A program made the position numbers and the translations under genes. Below are positions 7,853-16,045 of a DNA stretch of 64,000 nt, piece after piece. The notes beneath the pieces were generated by a model, which was not told the DNA's origin, did not search any database, and was given only the letters and a program-made list of their open reading frames with translations. Source of the DNA: Maricaulis virginensis (lineage in GTDB: Bacteria > Pseudomonadota > Alphaproteobacteria > Caulobacterales > Maricaulaceae); the NCBI RefSeq assembly GCF_027922185.1, contig NZ_BSFE01000002.1:310001-374000 (forward strand), read 5' to 3'. The stretch's first letter is position 1. Each line of letters starts with the position of its first letter.

Positions 7853-8989
7853 TCAGCGCTCGCCGAGGGCGCGGGCGGGCAGGTAGATGATCCGGGCGGC
7901 CAGATCGGTCAGCACGCCGATACCGGTCGAGCGCACATGGGTCGACTCGCCCATCAGCGCGTCGTTGAGAACGCCGCTCGAGGACAGACGCATCAGGGTC
8001 GGTGAGCTGGCGAAGGTGGTGTGGTTGATGAAACCGCGGCCATCGGCGATGGGCGACAGGTCGATCACGGCTACGCCCAGCGCGTTGAGTTCATCGCGGT
8101 AGGCGCCGGATCCGATGCGCGGATGGCCGCCGCCGCGAAGCTGCTGCGACAGGAAGAGCGCGCGGTCGCGGCTGGAGGAAAACACGGCCAGGTGCCGGGG
8201 CGGCGGGTCGAGCGAGGCGAGCTGCATGCGGAAGACATCGAAGTCGATGTCAGGGGAAGCGAGCATGACCGGGTCTATCTTTTCCAGTACATCGCTGCGG
8301 CCGCGCAGGCTGAGTTCGCGCAGGGCCTCCATCGTCACCAGAGACCCCATGGAATGCGCCAGGATGGTAATGCCCATGGCCTGCGTATCGGCCAGCATGG
8401 TCAGCGTTTCGGCCAGTCCGTCGCGCGCAAACTGCGCACTGTCGCGGTCATAGAGATAGGCGGGCAAACGTCCGGCCGAGGGCCAGGCATAGTGGACGCC
8501 GACGCCGGGGATCCCGAAATCATTGAGCACCTGGGCATTGAGATACAGCCCGTCGGAGAACGGTGTGTTGAAGCCGTGCACGAACAGGAAGATGCGCCGT
8601 TCGTCCAGCGCGATCGGGGCGAGGGCTTCGTCGATCCGGCCGACAAAGTCGCTCCCGTCGGCGAGGGTCTCGAACCCCGTCAGCGCAAATTCCCGGGCCG
8701 GATTGACGTGACGGGAGGGCAGGTTGACGCTGCCGGGTTCGCGATTGTGCGGCACCCACACGCCGGCTTCGGCAAAGTAGAGGTCGTTGCCGCGGCCGGG
8801 GCCGAAGCGGATCGCCGCATCGTCTGACGGGGTGCGGGTCGTGGCGACAAAAACGGTTTGGTCGCTACCCTTGGCTTCGCCCGGGTCGACCACCGGCAGG
8901 CGTGCCGGATTGGAGGCACAGGCGGTTGTCATCGTCAGGACGGCAAGCACGATGCCGAGCAGGCGGGCTGGCGATGCAAGGGAGGGCAT
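7853..8989 (-). CDS. Alpha/beta-hydrolase lipoprotein (DUF900-like)
   Basis: 378 residues from the start chosen at 8989, which has GAGGAAAG five bases upstream. The N terminus is a lipoprotein-like signal (LLGIVLAVLTMTTAC|ASN). FVATTRTPSDD, RRIFLFVHGFNTPFSDGLY, VHYAWPSAGRLPAYLYDRDSA and ITILAHSMGS form the DUF900 pattern; the last contains the nucleophile elbow AHSMGS. The acid and His residues probably lie in SPDIDFDVF and the GFINHTTFAS segment near the end. The substrate is unknown; members are envelope serine hydrolases. It is transcribed alone, convergent with the chemoreceptor gene. Confidence 0.8.
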   Translation of the reverse strand: MPSLASPARLLGIVLAVLTMTTACASNPARLPVVDPGEAKGSDQTVFVATTRTPSDDAAIRFGPGRGNDLYFAEAGVWVPHNREPGSVNLPSRHVNPAREFALTGFETLADGSDFVGRIDEALAPIALDERRIFLFVHGFNTPFSDGLYLNAQVLNDFGIPGVGVHYAWPSAGRLPAYLYDRDSAQFARDGLAETLTMLADTQAMGITILAHSMGSLVTMEALRELSLRGRSDVLEKIDPVMLASPDIDFDVFRMQLASLDPPPRHLAVFSSSRDRALFLSQQLRGGGHPRIGSGAYRDELNALGVAVIDLSPIADGRGFINHTTFASSPTLMRLSSSGVLNDALMGESTHVRSTGIGVLTDLAARIIYLPARALGER

Positions 8990-9118
8990 GCGGGACTTTC
9001 CTCGGGGGCAGAGCAGGCGAAGCCGCATCCCTAGGCATTTGCGCGCGCCGTGGCAACGTCAAGCCGGACCGCGCGGGGACGGGATAACCCGCTTTTCCGG
9101 GAAAACGAGGAAGAGTGT

Positions 9119-9194
<76 letters not shown>

Positions 9195-9304
9195 GCCGGT
9201 CGGGAGCGCGGAAAATACGCAGGATCGTGACAAAATCAAGTCACTCCTTGCGCGCTCCGCACATGGCAGGCATGCGCGAGGTGCAGGGCTGTGTGAACTG
9301 CCGA

Positions 9305-10405
9305 CTATTCGACCTGAGCGCGCCCGATCGTTCCCATGTCCGAACCGAACCAGATTTCACCGGTCTGCGGCAGGTATTGCATGTGGCGCACGACACCGCC
9401 GCCGGACGGGACGGCCGTCACCGAGAAGAAATTCTCGCTGGCCGGATCGAAGCCGACGAACCAGTTGGGATCGACACCCGTTTCGACGAACCAGATCCGG
9501 TCCTGGCCATCGACGGCGAGGGCGTAGGGGCGGGCGTTTTCGCCCGAGGGCATTTCCCACTCGGTCGCGCTGTCGCTCTGCGGATCGTAGACGCCGAGAT
9601 AGCCGCCATTGTAATCGCCATACCAGATGCGGCCGTCCGAGGTGATGCCGATGCGGCGCGGGCGGCTGTCCTCGCGCGGCAGGTCATGCTCGGTCAGCCC
9701 CATGGTCTGCGGATCGATCGAGGCCAGCTTGTGGGTGCCGAACAGGGCGACCCAGACCGTGCCGTCCGGCGCGATCTTGATGCCGTAGGGGCGGGCGCCC
9801 TCGGTCGGTACCGGCAGGATCTCAACCGTGCGCTCCGACACGTCGAGGAAGCCGACCGAATTGGCTTGCTGGCTGGAGAACCAGATATCGCCGTTGGCGT
9901 CCCAGACGAGGGTGTGCGGGTCACGGGCCGTGTCCGCCGGCGTGTCGATGATCTCGAATTCGCCGGTCTCGGCATCATAGCGGCCGATATGCGCGTCGCG
10001 ATTGCCGGCATACCAGACGTCACCGTCCGGCGCGACGATCAGATTGTGCGGCCCCGCGCCCTCGCGCAGATCGATCCGCTCCATCTCGCCGGAGGCGACA
10101 TCAAGACGTCCAATGTAGGAATTCTGCTGGCCGACGAACCAGACGGTCTGGCCGTCCAGCGTGTAGGGATCGCGCGGGCGGCCCTCCCACGGCACGTCCC
10201 ATTCCTCGATATCGATGCTGGCGGTCGCCGTCTCTTCCCCGGCCGCCTCCTCGGCGGCGGGTTCGACCGGTGTGGGATCTTCTGCAGACCGGCTCTCCTG
10301 CAGGCTTCCGGCGGCGTCGTCATCCGCTGGCGCGGGCGCATCCTGGGAGCAGGCCATCAGGGTCAGGCTGGCGAGGACGGCAAGCGGCGTGAGTGTGTGG
10401 CGCAT
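9305..10405 (-). CDS. Vgb-like (streptogramin-lyase family) beta-propeller lipoprotein
   Basis: 366 residues, starting at 10405 behind GGGAGAAG. The lipobox LTLMAC|S (about residue 19) is followed by an acidic, Ala/Pro-rich linker to about residue 60. Repeated blades of the type GPHNLIVAPDGDVWYAG, DPHTLVWDANGDIWF, RPYGIKIAPDGTVWV, RPRRIGITSDGRIWYG and RPYALAVDGQDRIWF make up the rest. This is the fold of virginiamycin B lyase, but the family contains many secreted proteins of unknown role, and a lipoprotein form is more likely to have a binding or sensing job than antibiotic cleavage. It is monocistronic and divergent from the Hpt gene. Confidence 0.78.
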   Translation of the reverse strand: MRHTLTPLAVLASLTLMACSQDAPAPADDDAAGSLQESRSAEDPTPVEPAAEEAAGEETATASIDIEEWDVPWEGRPRDPYTLDGQTVWFVGQQNSYIGRLDVASGEMERIDLREGAGPHNLIVAPDGDVWYAGNRDAHIGRYDAETGEFEIIDTPADTARDPHTLVWDANGDIWFSSQQANSVGFLDVSERTVEILPVPTEGARPYGIKIAPDGTVWVALFGTHKLASIDPQTMGLTEHDLPREDSRPRRIGITSDGRIWYGDYNGGYLGVYDPQSDSATEWEMPSGENARPYALAVDGQDRIWFVETGVDPNWFVGFDPASENFFSVTAVPSGGGVVRHMQYLPQTGEIWFGSDMGTIGRAQVE

Positions 10406-10596
10406 AGGTCTTCTCCCGTTTGCGGCGAACACTAAAAGCGGGAGGGTGTTGGCTGCAAGGCGAATCGCTCCTGGCAAGGGCGGAAAATTCGCGTCCGGCG
10501 CGAACCTCAACGCGCTGTTCACCGTGACCGCAATTCGCGGACCGCACTGTCTGGCAATGAAGGCCGTTGTTAAGACTGGCCGGCTACAAGGTCCGC

Positions 10597-10935
10597 ATGC
10601 TTGCTGACAGGAAACTCTCCGACCGGCCCTTGTTCGACCAGGCCCATCTCGACCGCTATACCGGCGGTGACGAGGCGCTGACGGCCGAACTGCTGGGGCT
10701 GATGTGCGAACAGGCGGTCCGCTGTATCAGCCTGATGGCCGATGCACGTGACGAGACGGCCTGGCAGGCAGCGACGCATACGCTGAAAGGGGCCGCGCGC
10801 GGCGTTGGCGCGTTTGCGCTGGCGGATGTGTGCGAAGCCGCCGAACACCAGCCCCAATCGGCCTGGCCAGGCGCGCGTCTGGCGATTGAACGCTGCTTCC
10901 AGGAGACCGAGACGGCGTTCCGCGTGCCGCGCTAG
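10597..10935 (+). CDS. Hpt-domain phosphotransfer protein
   Basis: 112 residues consisting of little more than one Hpt four-helix bundle. The phosphorylatable His is at about residue 61 in AATHTLKGAARGVGAFALADVCEAAE, which matches the HxLKGxAxxxGA signature. The N-terminal helix LFDQAHLDRYTGGDEALTAELLGLM is also typical. It would relay phosphate between a hybrid kinase and a response regulator; partners are not adjacent. The start at 10597 has AAGG upstream; a TTG at 10567 is the alternative. Its last bases overlap the end of the convergent chorismate mutase gene by four. Confidence 0.85.
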   Translation: MLADRKLSDRPLFDQAHLDRYTGGDEALTAELLGLMCEQAVRCISLMADARDETAWQAATHTLKGAARGVGAFALADVCEAAEHQPQSAWPGARLAIERCFQETETAFRVPR

Positions 10936-11249
10936 CGCGTCTTGTCCCAGATCTGGAACTCGTAGGCGATCGAGCGCTCGACCAGTTCGCGCCAGACCGG
11001 CTCGGCAATGTCGAGCGACAGGCCGACGCGGCTCGCTTCGGCCTTCACTTTCGACACCACATCCTCGATCCGCCATTCATCGCGCACGGCGTTGCGGTCC
11101 GGCTTGATGCGGGCTGCTGCTTCCATGTAGCGGGCGCGTTTTGCGATCAGGCCGACCAGCTCCCGGTCGAGCGCATCCACGCCGTCGCGGACTTCGGCCA
11201 TGGTGCGGCAGTCTTCCGGAGAAAGGGGAGAGGTCGACACTGAGCTCAT
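10932..11249 (-). CDS. Chorismate mutase, AroQ class (PchB-like)
   Basis: A 105-residue single-domain AroQ fold. MAEVRDGVDALDRELVGLIAKRARYMEAAARIK is the long first helix with the catalytic Arg and Lys positions, and ERSIAYEFQIWDKTR is the last helix. The enzyme converts chorismate to prephenate for phenylalanine and tyrosine synthesis. Free-standing small members of this group may alternatively act as isochorismate pyruvate lyases, but no siderophore genes are near. The start at 11249 was preferred to a longer version because conserved sequence starts soon after it; the ribosome-binding site is weak. Confidence 0.85.
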   Translation of the reverse strand: MSSVSTSPLSPEDCRTMAEVRDGVDALDRELVGLIAKRARYMEAAARIKPDRNAVRDEWRIEDVVSKVKAEASRVGLSLDIAEPVWRELVERSIAYEFQIWDKTR

Positions 11250-11400
11250 CGGGCAACCCTGCGAAGTTTCGTTCCTTATAGGCGGGCGCGCCGCCAGTCC
11301 CAAGCCGTCAGCTGTCAGAGGTGGTGAAAACCGTCCCGGCAGGGCTCGCCATCGCCGTCGGTGGCGCTATGGTGCCATCCAGCACGAGGGAGTCCCTGTC

Positions 11401-12024
11401 ATGTCTCAACCCGTTCGGATCTATGGCGACCGGCGCAGCGGCAATTGTCTCAAGGTGAAATGGACCGCGGATTATCTCGGTCTGGACTATGACTGGCACG
11501 AGATCGACGTCGTGAAGGGCGAGACCCGGTCCGACGACTTTCTTGCCATCAATCCGGCCGGGCAGGTGCCCTGCCTCGAGCGGTCCGACGGGCGTATCCT
11601 CGCCCAGTCGAACGCGATCATCTTCCACCTCGCACGCGGCTCGGCGCTGATCCCGGACGATGAGTTCGACCAGGCGAAGATGCTGGAATGGATGTTCTGG
11701 GAACAGTACAGCCACGAGCCCTTCATCGCGGTCCGCCGCTTCCGCAAGGCCTTCATGAACACGCCCGACGAAGAGATCGATCCCGATCTCATGGCGAAGG
11801 GCCGGCGGGCCCTGGGCGTCATGGAAATGCGTCTCTTGTCGCGCGACTTCATCGTGCGCGACCAGGTGACCCTCGCCGATATTGCCCTGGTTGCCTACAC
11901 CCGGGTGGCGGATGAGGGCGGCTTCGATCTGGACGAATTCCTCGGCGTCCGCTCCTGGGTGGCGCGGGTCGAGCAGGAAATCGGCATTGATATGGATGAC
12001 GGCCGCATGAGCCCGCTGGGCTAG
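11401..12024 (+). CDS. Glutathione S-transferase family protein
   Basis: 207 residues. The thioredoxin-like N domain has IYGDRRSGNCLKVKWTADYLGLDYDW, the cis-Pro region NPAGQVPCLE and QSNAIIFHLARG. The C-terminal helical domain has QVTLADIALVAYTRVADEGGFDL, with the usual N-capping motif D-I-A-L. The active-site residue in the S/C position is in RRSGNCLKV. The substrate is unknown. It is preceded by GAGGGAG about ten bases upstream and followed by a strong hairpin. Confidence 0.88.
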   Translation: MSQPVRIYGDRRSGNCLKVKWTADYLGLDYDWHEIDVVKGETRSDDFLAINPAGQVPCLERSDGRILAQSNAIIFHLARGSALIPDDEFDQAKMLEWMFWEQYSHEPFIAVRRFRKAFMNTPDEEIDPDLMAKGRRALGVMEMRLLSRDFIVRDQVTLADIALVAYTRVADEGGFDLDEFLGVRSWVARVEQEIGIDMDDGRMSPLG

Positions 12025-12043
12025 GCTGGAATGCCGGATTTGC

Positions 12044-12079
12044 GGGTGCCGGACCGGACTCGGACGCGGTCCGGCACCC
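12044..12079 (+). terminator. 13-bp perfect hairpin after the GST gene
   Basis: GGGTGCCGGACCG pairs with CGGTCCGGCACCC across a ten-base loop, 20 bases after the GST stop codon. There is no T-tract, so termination would have to be T-run independent. The stretch to 12182 otherwise holds nothing recognisable. Confidence 0.5.
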
Positions 12080-12182
12080 GTTCCGGCCCTGTCTGGGGGC
12101 AGGTCCGGAAAATCCACGCGCGCTCAACAGGCGACATTCAGTGTGCCTCTTTTATGCGAATGACTTTCAAAGTCAACAGAGA

Positions 12183-12686
12183 TCAGCCGGGACCGAAGGC
12201 GACCCAGCCGATTTCATACAGGGTGCTGTCCCGTATGACGGCCTCGTCGGGAACGAGACCCTCCAGATCGCTTATGCGGGTGCGAAACCAGTAGACCGGC
12301 CCGTCCGGTTCGCCGGCCTGCTTGCAGAAAAGGTCGGCTTCACGGCCGGGGATCTCATGGGTCGCGAAGCAGTCGTCCGGACGCAGAAGCGTGTCACCGA
12401 AGCGGCTGCCGACATGCCAGGCATTGGCGATGCGTCCCGGTTCCCGGACGCGGATGGAGACGAGGCCGGGCACATCGTCATGGCCGAGGAAGTCGATGGT
12501 CGGAGCTTCTTCACCGGGCGGGGTGGCCGCAATCCGGCGCGCGCCGGGCGGACTGCCGGGTTCGGGATCGACGGTCCGGAAGGTGTAGCCCGGCAAATGT
12601 GCCGCGAAGCGCTCTTCGCGGAAGGGCGTCTCATACGTGAAGGGGCCCAGCGCCGCGCGCGACCACATCCACGTATCGGCCGTCAT
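12183..12686 (-). CDS. DUF1131/YfeY-like protein (second of a tandem pair)
   Basis: 167 residues beginning MTADTWMW at 12686, overlapping the upstream gene by four bases. No signal peptide is visible with this start. ALGPFTYETPFREERFAAHLPGYTF corresponds to IGPVTARTAFDRDTLAGLLPGFDV in the upstream neighbour, and the C-terminal STLYEIGWVAFGPG matches GSVYEIVWRTVGK, so the two are paralogues. The pattern G-P-x(4)-T-x-F followed by LPGY/F recalls E. coli YfeY (DUF1131, a RpoE-regulated lipoprotein of unknown function). Both probably act together; lack of a signal sequence in this copy is odd. Confidence 0.55.
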   Translation of the reverse strand: MTADTWMWSRAALGPFTYETPFREERFAAHLPGYTFRTVDPEPGSPPGARRIAATPPGEEAPTIDFLGHDDVPGLVSIRVREPGRIANAWHVGSRFGDTLLRPDDCFATHEIPGREADLFCKQAGEPDGPVYWFRTRISDLEGLVPDEAVIRDSTLYEIGWVAFGPG

Positions 12687-13240
12687 TTCCCGACTGTCCG
12701 CCAGACAATCTCGTAGACGCTCCCGCCGGCGATGATGTCGGCCGGCGGCAGCGTTCCGTCGGGCCCGGCATAGTCCACCGATATCCAGTAGGACAGGCCT
12801 GCCATGTCCGGGTCGTCGCAATGCACATCGCCGGACCGCTCTTCCATGCCGGCCACGCAGAGTGGGCCGACAAGGCCCGCTTCGCCGGCGGTATCGCCGA
12901 TATCGGCTGAGGCCTCTACCAGCCCGCCGGCGCGTATGCGTACAGCCAGCAGGCGCTCGCCTTCACCGTCGAAGACGATCTCGGCCTCGCCGCCGGTGCT
13001 GCGCCGGGCCTCGATGACCGGATAGGCCATGCCTTCCGACCAGGCTTCCGCCTCGGCCACGTCGAAGCCGGGCAGGAGGCCGGCCAGCGTGTCGCGGTCA
13101 AACGCGGTGCGCGCTGTCACCGGGCCGATCTGGCTGTTGGATACGCTCCAGCGTTCCGCGGCTTCACCGCTGCTGCAGGCTGCAGCGGCAAATGCCGTGA
13201 CCGCGAGTGCGGGCAGGATGCGGATGATTGAGATCGTCAT
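12683..13240 (-). CDS. DUF1131/YfeY-like lipoprotein
   Basis: 185 residues starting at 13240 behind AAGGGGGGCG. The signal IIRILPALAVTAFAAAAC|SSG has a lipobox, so it is a probable lipoprotein. The mature part carries SQIGPVTARTAFDRDTLAGLLPGFDV and ends GSVYEIVWRTVGK, the pattern shared with the overlapping downstream paralogue and reminiscent of YfeY/DUF1131. Two cysteines (PLCVAGMEE, DVHCDDPD) could form a disulfide. Function unknown. Confidence 0.6.
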   Translation of the reverse strand: MTISIIRILPALAVTAFAAAACSSGEAAERWSVSNSQIGPVTARTAFDRDTLAGLLPGFDVAEAEAWSEGMAYPVIEARRSTGGEAEIVFDGEGERLLAVRIRAGGLVEASADIGDTAGEAGLVGPLCVAGMEERSGDVHCDDPDMAGLSYWISVDYAGPDGTLPPADIIAGGSVYEIVWRTVGK

Positions 13241-13309
13241 GAAGCGCCCCCCTTGCGCTGTAGGCAGCGGTCTGGATTGCACAGGGGAGCCACGGCATCA
13301 AGCGCAGGC

Positions 13310-14485
13310 CTAGCGCGCCAGTTCCTTCATGGCTTCGTCGACGCCTTCCAGCGTCAGCGGGAACATGCGGTCGGCCCCGATGATTTCCTGTACCAGACGC
13401 GTGGAGTAGGAATGCTCCCACCATTTCTGCGGCGTCGGATTGATCCAGATCAGGTGGGGCCAGGTGTCGACGATACGCTGCAGCCAGGTGGCGCCGGCTT
13501 CCTCGTTCCAGTGTTCCACCGAACCGCCTTCATGGGTGATCTCGTAGGGCGCCATGGCGGCGTCGCCGACAATGATCACCTTCCAGTCGTGCGGGTATTT
13601 GTGCATCACATCCATGGTCGGCACGGTCTCGGTGCGCCGGCGCAGGTTGGAGCGCCACACGCCCTCATAGGGGCAGTTGTGGAAGTAGAAATATTCCAGG
13701 TTCTTGAAGGTCGAGCGCGCCGCCGAGAACAGCTCCTCGCACAGCTTCACATGGGGATCCATCGAGCCGCCGACGTCGAACAGGGCGAGCACCTTGATCG
13801 CATTGCGCCGTTCCGGACGCATGACGACATCCAGCCAGCCCTGGCGGGCGGTGGCGCTGATCGTGTTGTCCAGGTCCAGCTCTTCATGGGCGCCGTCGCG
13901 GGCAAACTTGCGCAGCCGGCGCAGGGCGACTTTCAGATTGCGGGTGCCGATCTCCCGGTCGCCGTCCAGATCCTTGTAGCGGCGCTGCTCCCAGACTTTC
14001 GTGGCGCGCCTGTGCTGGCTCTTGCCGCCGATCCGCACGCCGGCCGGATTATAGCCGGAATGGCCGAAGGGCGAGGTGCCGCCCGTACCGATCCACTTGG
14101 AGCCGCCCTCGTGACGCTCTTCCTGCTCCTCGAGCCGCTTCTTCAGCGTCTCCATCAGCTCGTCGAAATCCATGGCCTTCAGCTCGGCCATTTCCTCCTC
14201 GGTCAGAAGGCGCTGCATCATGGCTTCCAGCCACTCGTCGGGGATTTCCTTCTCGCCGAACATCTGGGTCAGCGTCTCCACGCCCTGGAAGACGTGCGAG
14301 AAGACCATGTCGAACTTGTCGAAATCCTTCTCGTCCTTCACCAGCGCGGCGCGGCTGACGGAATAGAAATGGCCGATCTCCGGCTCGATCACGCCCTTGT
14401 CGAGCGCTTCGAGCAGGGTGAGATATTCCCGTGTGGTGACGGGAATCCGGGCAGAGCGCAGTTCGGTGAAGAAGTGATGCAACAT
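13310..14485 (-). CDS. CoxE-like VWA-domain protein
   Basis: 391 residues from 14485 (a TTG at 14521 would add 12). The N half is charged and helical (ITTREYLTLLEALDKG-type start, then EEMAELKAMDFDELMETLKKRLEEQEERHEGG). The C half is a von Willebrand factor A domain with the MIDAS motif LALFDVGGSMDPH (D-x-G-x-S). This is the CoxE/YeaD2-like partner of MoxR ATPases, which together help metal-centre or complex maturation. The MoxR gene lies upstream on the same strand, separated by a hemerythrin gene, so a chaperone pair is likely. The target is unknown. Confidence 0.82.
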   Translation of the reverse strand: MLHHFFTELRSARIPVTTREYLTLLEALDKGVIEPEIGHFYSVSRAALVKDEKDFDKFDMVFSHVFQGVETLTQMFGEKEIPDEWLEAMMQRLLTEEEMAELKAMDFDELMETLKKRLEEQEERHEGGSKWIGTGGTSPFGHSGYNPAGVRIGGKSQHRRATKVWEQRRYKDLDGDREIGTRNLKVALRRLRKFARDGAHEELDLDNTISATARQGWLDVVMRPERRNAIKVLALFDVGGSMDPHVKLCEELFSAARSTFKNLEYFYFHNCPYEGVWRSNLRRRTETVPTMDVMHKYPHDWKVIIVGDAAMAPYEITHEGGSVEHWNEEAGATWLQRIVDTWPHLIWINPTPQKWWEHSYSTRLVQEIIGADRMFPLTLEGVDEAMKELAR

Positions 14486-14576
14486 ACCGTGCAAACTAGG
14501 CGCGCGCCGGGGCAGGCTCAATAGGCAAGGGCGGAGGCCGCGCGTCCGGCGTCTTCCTCCGCCCGCCAGTCCAAGC

Positions 14577-15035
14577 CTAGTCGACCGGCGTGAGGGCCGG
14601 CTTCACGACCTTCTTGCGGCTGTCGAAGCGCTGGCCGAGATCCTCGGCTTCCTTGTCGGAGAGGTCCTTGCGGGCAAGCGTGAAGAACTCGCCTTCCTCT
14701 TCCTCCATGTGGTGGTCGAGCAGTTCGGCGAGGGCGTGGAACTTCTGGCCCCACTCGGTATTGTCCTTGGGCATGGTATCGAGCTCCTCGATCAGCGAGT
14801 TGATCATGTGGTGCTCGTTCTTGGCCTCGAGGCTCTCGTCCTCGTCACCCTTCTGCTCCAGCCTGGCGTAGAAGGTGGCTTCCTCGACCTTGTTGTGTGT
14901 CCACAGTTCCAGCTTGAACCGGTCGAACAGCTCCTGGCGCGTCTTGGCCGCGCGGTCGGTCGTGTCCTCGATCTGGCCGATCAGCTCACGGGCCTTGTCG
15001 TGGTCCTGTTTGATCCGGTCGAAAATATCGGTCAT
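14577..15035 (-). CDS. Hemerythrin-like (HHE cation-binding) protein
   Basis: 152 residues with a very good ribosome-binding site (GAGGAGGT). The four-helix iron-binding pattern is visible: IKQDHDKARELI, LWTHNKVEEATFY (HxxxE), NEHHMINSLIEEL and LLDHHMEEEEGEFF. Such proteins bind a di-iron centre and are linked to oxygen, nitric oxide or iron-sulfur repair. It lies between the MoxR and CoxE-like genes, which may place it functionally with that pair. Confidence 0.88.
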   Translation of the reverse strand: MTDIFDRIKQDHDKARELIGQIEDTTDRAAKTRQELFDRFKLELWTHNKVEEATFYARLEQKGDEDESLEAKNEHHMINSLIEELDTMPKDNTEWGQKFHALAELLDHHMEEEEGEFFTLARKDLSDKEAEDLGQRFDSRKKVVKPALTPVD

Positions 15036-15112
15036 GAAAAACCTCCTCGCGCGTGTTGATCGATATGCAAGCAACGCGCGCGAGGGGGAGGCGTTCCGTT
15101 TGGCCGTACGGT

Positions 15113-15994
15113 CTAAGCCGCGCCCGGACCCCGCGGGCCGCCGCCGGCGCCACCCGGGCCGCGGCGGGCCATGAAGGCGAGCTTTTCGAACAGCATGACG
15201 TCCTGCTCGTTCTTCAGGAGCGCGCCGTGGAGTGGCGGGATCAGCTTGCGCGGATCGCGTTCGGTCAGCACGGCCGGGTCGACATCCTCGACGAGGAGGA
15301 GTTTCAGCCAGTCCAGCAATTCCGAGGTGGACGGCTTCTTCTTCACGCCCGGCACGTCGCGGATGTCGTAGAAGAGTTTCAGCGCGTCGGCGAGCAGACG
15401 GCCCTTCAGGCCGGGGAAGTGGACCTCGACGATCTTCTTCATCGTTTCCTCGTCCGGGAAGGCGATGAAGTGGAAGAAGCAGCGGCGCAGGAAGGCGTCC
15501 GGCAATTCCTTTTCGTTGTTCGAGGTGATGATGACGACGGGGCGGGTCTCCGCCTTCACCGTCTCGCCGGTCTCGTAGACATGGAACTCCATCTTGTCGA
15601 GTTCCTGCAGGAGGTCGTTGGGGAATTCGATATCGGCCTTGTCGATCTCGTCGATCAGCAGCACCGAGCGCTCCGGCGCGGTGAAGGCTTCCCACAGCTT
15701 GCCGCGGCGGATGTAGTTGTTGATGTCGTGGACGCGGTCGTCGCCCAGCTGGCTGTCGCGCAGGCGGGCGACGGCGTCGTACTCATAGAGGCCCTGGCGG
15801 GCCTTGGTGGTCGACTTGATGTGCCATTCGATCAGCGGCATGCCCATGGCGCGCGCGACCTGTTTGGCCAGCTCGGTCTTGCCCGTGCCCGGCTCGCCCT
15901 TGACGAGCAGCGGACGCTCGAGAGCCACTGCAGCGTTGACCGCAGCGCTCAGTTCGTCGTCAGCGACGTATTGATCTGTACCTTCGAAACGCAT
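15113..15994 (-). CDS. MoxR family AAA+ ATPase
   Basis: 293 residues. Walker A is GEPGTGKT (33-40), Walker B VLLIDEIDKA (111-120), sensor 1 VIITSNNEKELP, and the arginine-finger stretch DAFLRRCFFHFIAFP follows. The C-terminal lid is followed by a short Gly/Arg-rich tail (RRGPGGAGGGPRGPGAA). MoxR ATPases work with VWA proteins in assembling or activating complexes. Hemerythrin and CoxE-like VWA genes follow on the same strand. Confidence 0.9.
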   Translation of the reverse strand: MRFEGTDQYVADDELSAAVNAAVALERPLLVKGEPGTGKTELAKQVARAMGMPLIEWHIKSTTKARQGLYEYDAVARLRDSQLGDDRVHDINNYIRRGKLWEAFTAPERSVLLIDEIDKADIEFPNDLLQELDKMEFHVYETGETVKAETRPVVIITSNNEKELPDAFLRRCFFHFIAFPDEETMKKIVEVHFPGLKGRLLADALKLFYDIRDVPGVKKKPSTSELLDWLKLLLVEDVDPAVLTERDPRKLIPPLHGALLKNEQDVMLFEKLAFMARRGPGGAGGGPRGPGAA

Positions 15995-16045
15995 GACTGC
16001 CGACTTAGCGCGTCTGGGCGCCGCCGTGTAGTCCCGCCATACCGA

